DNA from: Morchella semilibera | Taxonomy: Eukaryota; Ascomycota; Pezizomycetes; Pezizales; Morchellaceae | Length of the DNA: 64,000 nt | Direction: 5' to 3' | Assembly: GCA_009192285.1 (NCBI GenBank) | Contig: WBVU01000003.1 | Span: 3,317,973 to 3,381,972 of the forward strand | In this document: one piece after another, positions 59,261 to 64,000 of the stretch | Position numbering within the stretch: position 1 is the stretch's first letter | Layout of the letters: every line of letters starts with the position of its first letter | Program-made: the position numbers and the translations under genes | The notes under the pieces: generated by a model | What the model saw: the letters and a program-made list of their open reading frames with translations, nothing else | Databases searched by the model: none | What the model was told of the DNA's origin: nothing

Positions 59261-60778
59261 ATGGCTAGCTCTAGTACTTCTGCTAGATCACCTTCCTCTC
59301 ACCCTCAAACGGCGACCCGTCGGCCCGCTCCAGGAGCACCTCGAACATTCCCGGATTCTGAACCCGCACCATCATATGACTCTATAAACCCTCCCAATCC
59401 TTCATCTGGGCTCCCTGGGGTAAATGACGATGTCTCACCTCCCTGGTATACCTGGGGCAGCGACCCGATCGCAAATCCGACCATCTCGCCGTTCTTCGCA
59501 GCAATATTTCGAGAGGACGTGAGTGAGCTTCAGAGGCTCATAGACCTCGACTCTAAAATCGTCAACACCCGAGACCCAAGGGACAGAACACCACTCTATT
59601 GCGCAACTGTCGCATACAAGGCCAATATAGAAATAGTCAGATGCCTTTTAGAATGTGGTGCGAATGTAGACGATTGGAGTACCGAATATCTCCCGCCACA
59701 AACGTCCAACAAGACGAAGAGGAGGTCCTGGTCGCACAAACCGCGGAACTACAAAACACAGCGAACACCGCTCATGGCTGCATGCGAGCGGAACCATCTC
59801 CCAATCGCACGTCTCCTATTGGAGGCCCCTTACAACGCAGACACCAAAATGGTTGCGCCTGATGGTCAGCATGCACTGCGTCTAGCATCGGATGCTGGTG
59901 CTCGGGAGATTATCAGGCTACTCCCCTCGCTCCGCGCGGGTGGCTGGAAGCGGTTGAAATACCGCAGCAAGCCGCACATTGATAAAGTGAAAAGGGCAGC
60001 GCTGGCCATGTACAGAGTGGGCAAGTTTATAGTTTATGACGTACCCAAGTTTCTGGTGTGTGAGGTACCAAAGGCTCTTTACCACATAGCCAAATGGCTC
60101 TTACGCTCCCTCTGGGACAGTGCGAAGCAAATTGCGCGCTTTCTAGCCAAGTTACCTGTTAAGCTCTTCAGACTCTTGGTCCGGATTCCAGGAGCCATCT
60201 GGAGAGGCATCAAGGCAGCCCCGGGGCTTTTAAAGACATTCCTAACTTCCACGTTGCCAAGAATCATCAAAGGCATATATGAGGTATCCCGAGATATCCT
60301 AGTGGGTACCGTCAAGTGCTCCTGGTCAGTCGCGAAGTGGCTGTTTAAGAAGATCTTTATCCAAATCCCAGAATTAATATTCAACGGATGCGTAGCACTC
60401 TGCGGGAAAATCAAGGACCTTGGGGAATGGTTTCTGAACCTGGTTACCTCCTTCGCAAGCCTTTTGCATACATTCGCCGAGTGGGTTGTGCGCAACTGCA
60501 CCTGGCATAACGTCATGCAGGGACTGAAGGCTACGCTAAAGTTCTTCTTCGTGGATATACCAGTTGGGCTGTGGAATGCCGTGAAGCTGATTTATGTCGG
60601 ATTCGAGCATCTAGTCCTAGGTATCTTCGGATGTTTTGGGCATGTGTTCTTGTTTCTCTTCAGAACGGTTATGTGGTTTCCCAATAAGTTTAGGAGCATC
60701 CTAGTATCGTGTGGGAAGCTAGCCGCTGAGGCGTGGAAAGAAATTAGGGTCTGGATTGATCCGAAGGCAGAAGTCTGA
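59261..60778 (+). CDS. ankyrin-repeat protein with long amphipathic, proline-hinged tail
   Basis: An intronless 505-residue frame with good start context (GCAATGG). Residues 1-70 are Ser/Pro-rich and disordered. Residues 75-230 hold about four ankyrin repeats: SPFFAAIFREDVSELQRLI, RTPLYCATVAYKANIEIVRC, RTPLMAACERNHLPIARLLL and HALRLASDAGAREIIRLL. A basic insert (about 145-167) interrupts the second and third. From about 240 the protein changes to Trp/Phe/Lys-rich helices, each introduced by a hydrophobic-Pro step: DVPKFLV, EVPKAL, LPVKLF, IPGAIW, LPRIIK, IPELIF, IPVGLW and FPNKF. The helices are amphipathic rather than typical spans, suggesting lipid-surface or monolayer binding. I recall similar fungal ankyrin proteins without a known role. 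It looks complete. Confidence 0.88.
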   Translation: MASSSTSARSPSSHPQTATRRPAPGAPRTFPDSEPAPSYDSINPPNPSSGLPGVNDDVSPPWYTWGSDPIANPTISPFFAAIFREDVSELQRLIDLDSKIVNTRDPRDRTPLYCATVAYKANIEIVRCLLECGANVDDWSTEYLPPQTSNKTKRRSWSHKPRNYKTQRTPLMAACERNHLPIARLLLEAPYNADTKMVAPDGQHALRLASDAGAREIIRLLPSLRAGGWKRLKYRSKPHIDKVKRAALAMYRVGKFIVYDVPKFLVCEVPKALYHIAKWLLRSLWDSAKQIARFLAKLPVKLFRLLVRIPGAIWRGIKAAPGLLKTFLTSTLPRIIKGIYEVSRDILVGTVKCSWSVAKWLFKKIFIQIPELIFNGCVALCGKIKDLGEWFLNLVTSFASLLHTFAEWVVRNCTWHNVMQGLKATLKFFFVDIPVGLWNAVKLIYVGFEHLVLGIFGCFGHVFLFLFRTVMWFPNKFRSILVSCGKLAAEAWKEIRVWIDPKAEV

Positions 60779-62199
60779 TCTGGAGGTTTGAGTACTACTA
60801 GATCCGTGCTTTGTAAACAGACCTCAAATTATGATTACATGTAGTTGTGGTCAAATTTTTTATTCAGAGATTTTGTATAGTCATTTCGTATTCTTTCTGG
60901 AAACCTTTGGTATATACCTAGCTACCGCTCTCTCCTTATTTTTAGTTATTGAACTAGTTCAAAACCTTACCGTCCTTTAGTTCGTTATTTCGTACTTGTA
61001 AAATCAATTAAAGTATTTGTTATTCTAATTCTCTGGATGGCCACGCATTTACTAATATAATTGCCGGAGGTTATATATATATTTAGTTGCCCAAATATTG
61101 GGTCAAAATATACTCTGCCTACTAACTTTTTCTTGCCCTTCTTCTTCATGAATGCTCACTCGAGCCAGGCAGTAACCAAGCCACGCACTGCCCGAGTCTT
61201 ATCGATAAGAACCCATCCTTCTGTGAGATTTATCTCGATGAGGTAGGTATGTAAGAAACACAGACACTGTATCCTGAGAACTTTCCAGAACCCCAGCGCC
61301 TAAGTGCACTTACCCGCCCAACGCATTTATGCAGTGGCATGTCGGGAAGATAATAAATACATACCGTATTCATACATGTAACCCCACAAACCCACAAGAG
61401 TGCTTCTAATTTACCCCACTATTGATAAAACGTACGTGCACAGTACCACTAGTACATATAGTAGGAAGCCTAATTAACAGGACTACTATTATCTCACACA
61501 GCCCTCTGTTTAAGTTATCAAGTTTGCATCACAATCATATTTGCACCAACAAAACTAGGCGGAAACGCTTCGAGGCTGAGCGTAATATATGAGCAGACGT
61601 CCCGTCTGGACGCCTTCTCTGTACTGGTCTATCTTCACTAATGATCGTCAGTTTCGATATAAGGGCGCGGAGTTTACTACAATTTTCTTTATGAGGTAAT
61701 TATAGCCAATAACTAATGTGACCTATTGTACACGTATAGTGATGAAATCTACATAGACAAACGAGGCTGTGCTTATGAGAGAATGTGACATGTCACACTT
61801 TATGCCCCTCAGGCAGTTTCCCGATCAACCGATTAGAGTTGTTCCACCCGCGTCAATATAAATATTTATAATTCGTAAGGTTTTAAAGCTACGATTCGTG
61901 CGAACCTTTAATTCGTCCCTTCACCTCCGACATCCCGTGAAAATCACACATTCTCCCGGGCTCCCCCCCGTGACTACATGTACTTGGCTCAGAAAAGTAG
62001 GCTTAACTGTGCACTGCCTGAATTATACTGCACAAGTCATCCCCCCCCCAGCCCTCTCTCTCCCTCTCTCTCCCTCTCTCTCCTGCTGTAACTAGGCTGG
62101 AGCTCCAAGCTTTAACAAACTTGTGATATATCTATATATCTCTTGTTAGCTTGTAGTAGACGTCCCTTTACTTTTGTTTACCAACCCACCCTGCCAACG
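60779..62199. other. intergenic, no gene seen
   Basis: AT-rich 3' flank of the ankyrin gene, three TACATGTA palindromes (60836, 61373, 61975), and a CT-rich leader with repeated CCCTCTCTCT (62050-62085) before the next gene. Confidence 0.45.
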
Positions 62200-62933
62200 A
62201 TGAAGCCTACAGACATCTTCTACACGGACTCAAAATCTGTCTCGATTACCATCATTACAACCTGCCCAGTTGGTAGTGATGAGCTATGCCCATCAGCTAG
62301 TAGTACTCGCTGCTGCTTTCTGGCCGCCCGTCTGATACAGCTAATACTATCCTTAACGACCGCTGTGATTGATATCTATGTCCTGGCCCGTGTGTTTGAT
62401 AGGTACGAACCCCTCCAGATTCTACAATGGCACAATACTAACCGCCCCCCACAATAGCCCCACAGGTGTTATGCCAGCCCTGAAAGGGACGCTTTTCCTC
62501 ACTATAATAATAATAATCTTGACCCTTCCTCATACAATCACGGATATATACCGCCGGTACTACAGGAAGCCTAGTTTCTGCTCCCCTGGCGCCGCAATCT
62601 TGCTCGAGGTCTACTACTTCTTATCCTACATCATTCTGCTGATATGTGTGGGCATGGTACACATCAAGGCGATTGGGGACCTTTGTGAGCTAGAGGCGGG
62701 GATGATTGTAGATCGGCCTGACGAGATCTGTGCATTGTTGAAGGCAGAGATGATGGTTTTGGGCTTGACTACGTAAGTTCCTTCTAACATTGACGCATAA
62801 TGTTAGATATATACTAATTCTTTTTTATTGTTGTAGATTCTTTTGGGTGCCAACGATGAAGATGGTCTACGAGAGTGTCAGAGATAATGGATGCCCGAGG
62901 CGGAGTGTACGGGTCGCCGGTACAATCGTTTAA
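62200..62933 (+). CDS. small four-TM membrane protein (204 aa)
   Basis: Three exons (62200-62402, 62458-62772, 62837-62933) join in frame to 204 residues. There are four hydrophobic segments: AARLIQLILSLTTAVIDIYV, GTLFLTIIIIILTLPHTITD, ILLEVYYFLSYIILLICVGM and MMVLGLTTFFWVPTMKMVY. The N terminus has CPVGSDELCPSASSTRCC before the first span, and the tail ends with basic residues. The charge pattern and length resemble small MARVEL-like or other four-span fungal membrane proteins, but no family motif is clear. The start was chosen as the first Met of the frame that splices cleanly, following a CT-rich leader. Confidence 0.65.
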
Positions 62934-64000
62934 TTTAATGCTGTTACGATATTATGGTGGATTGTATCCGGAGAGGATAGAGTGAGCGGTCATGGCTAGG
63001 GGAATGACTAGTACGCTTATACTATGATTTTAATATGTATGCTTATGAAGCTCTTCTCTTTTGTTTTAAGTAGTTATAGACCTTGAAATGAGACGATATC
63101 TAGCTGTAGTTCCACGCTATTCAACTTTTAAGATAGTACATGTAGTTAACCCCAAATCTGGGGTACTAAAGAAAAAAGGCGTCCAAAACATCTGCCCATG
63201 TCTAATATCTGCTAGGTGCTTGAGAAACTAGGGTACGCTAACTATAACGGTTTTAACGCCCGAATTGCGAGTGAGATTATATGAAGGCTTTTATATTAAA
63301 GCCAGCGCAACCCAGCTTCTGGTTCTAGATCTAAATAACTTTTTATATTTACCGTAGTAAATCCTAGAGCTCCCAAACACCCTTACTAGTCTAGTGCCTT
63401 TATTCCCTAAAGGCTAGCGCAAAGTAATTGATGGTTGATTTACCATGAGCCAGATATATCTAACTCAGATGACCTAGAGGGGTTAATATAGTACGAAACA
63501 ATTTTCAGGTTTTTCTTGCTTCTGGCTTTGAACCCACAGGATAAAAATTACCATTACACAATCCATAAAATAATACTATTATGAAATTCCTTCTTTATAA
63601 AAATTTGCTCTCTATCGATATCTATGTACGCATGTATATATAAACAGTATGACCCACATGAATCCGCTTCATAGCCCAATAAATGTCAAGTCGTAGGCGT
63701 CTCAGACGACTCTACATCTTCGAGGACCCTGTATCTGCAACACCTGCAATGGCCATTCTTATCCTTGTCCTTCCTAACCTGCGCCAGCGCAGCCAATATT
63801 ACTGACATTGTCAGTAGTGCTCTAAAATATAGCATCTCTGAATCAGCTTATGCAACTAGTTACACTCGAGAACCCGACGAGAGAAAATGGAGGACAAACG
63901 CTTCGATAGCAACCAGTGAAAATTCCAATTTCAAAATATCGCACCTAGTTTTCGTAACAAGGTATTGATCCCACGCACTCGAATCTACCCAGGCTTGTTT
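62934..64000. other. intergenic at window edge
   Basis: Mostly AT-rich, with TACATGTA at 63137-63144 and two similar segments (AAAGCCAGCGCAAC near 63299, AAAGGCTAGCGCAAAG near 63409) that may be a decayed repeat. A small minus-strand frame at 63686-63835 is listed separately. Confidence 0.4.
63686..63835 (-). CDS. possible small secreted peptide or last exon (49 aa)
   Basis: The minus-strand frame MLYFRALLTMSVILAALAQV is signal-peptide-like and is followed by a short basic, Cys-containing tail (RKDKDKNGHCRCCRYRVLED) ending SSETPTT before a stop. An in-frame stop lies just upstream of the Met, so it is either a 49-residue precursor or the last exon of a gene running in from beyond the window; the sequence CAG just before the ATG could be an acceptor. 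No promoter signal is obvious. Low support. Confidence 0.25.
   Translation of the reverse strand: MLYFRALLTMSVILAALAQVRKDKDKNGHCRCCRYRVLEDVESSETPTT

Noticed and set aside
63526-63570. minus-strand GTGTAATGGTAA...GGGTTCAAAGCC, tRNA-like
   Set aside because: The A-to-B box distance is too short and no cloverleaf forms.
1-64000. CRISPR arrays, bacterial operons, retroelement polyproteins, secondary-metabolite core enzymes
   Set aside because: None seen: no spaced direct repeats, no reverse transcriptase, integrase or capsid motifs, and no PKS, NRPS or terpene synthase motifs.

Overview
The window is nuclear DNA from a filamentous ascomycete (Pezizomycotina-like). Genes on both strands are broken by short introns of about 45-80 bases with GT..AG ends and CTAAC/CTAAT branch sites. 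Start codons often follow pyrimidine- or A/C-rich leaders with TATA-like boxes. Several products belong to families typical of these fungi: sugar/quinate-type MFS transporter, ABCA-type transporter, CorA-like membrane protein, S1/P1 nuclease, kinase-vWA fusion and ankyrin proteins. There are no bacterial operons, rRNAs, convincing tRNAs or CRISPR arrays. I do not place it below class.

Layout. 1-8.9 kb has no credible gene and holds decayed DNA with several short inverted-repeat (MITE-like) elements. 8.9-11.7 kb carries a 945-residue multi-pass membrane protein (minus). 13.2-15.2 kb carries a seven-exon MFS sugar/quinate-type transporter (minus). 15.2-25.2 kb is a gene desert with one MITE and homopolymer tracts. 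25.2-30.2 kb is a complete six-exon full-size ABCA-type transporter. 30.9-33.7 kb has a possible small gene, a microsatellite and a secreted protein made of six repeats of a six-cysteine module. 34.9-35.3 kb is a nested foldback element. 36.1-38.8 kb encodes a protein kinase fused to a von Willebrand A domain. 39.8-42.0 kb has a possible 79-residue membrane peptide and a three-exon secreted Cys-containing protein. 43.8-45.6 kb is a CorA-like two-TM protein. 47.3-48.5 kb is a multi-TM fungal membrane protein. 50.6-53.3 kb is a GC-rich pair: an S1/P1 nuclease with all zinc ligands and a retropepsin-like protein. 54.8-56.4 kb is a broken 6-phosphogluconate dehydrogenase gene with RIP-type stops. 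59.3-60.8 kb is an intronless ankyrin protein with a proline-hinged amphipathic tail. 62.2-62.9 kb is a small four-TM protein.

The genes do not form a recognisable biosynthetic cluster. The mix of secreted Cys-rich proteins, a secreted nuclease, membrane sensors or transporters and signalling proteins looks like an accessory, surface-facing region. Exon-intron models were rebuilt by hand from splice motifs and reading-frame continuity. All the main models close in frame except the last exon of the kinase gene and the 6-phosphogluconate dehydrogenase pseudogene.

Three signals outside the genes stand out. The palindrome TACATGTA occurs about 30 times, all after 12.4 kb. The telomere-like 12-mer AGGGTTAGGGTT occurs four times in one orientation, twice inside introns. 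Four copies of a mariner-like MITE with offset termini are present. The best candidate for something undescribed is the six-module secreted protein at 32.5 kb.
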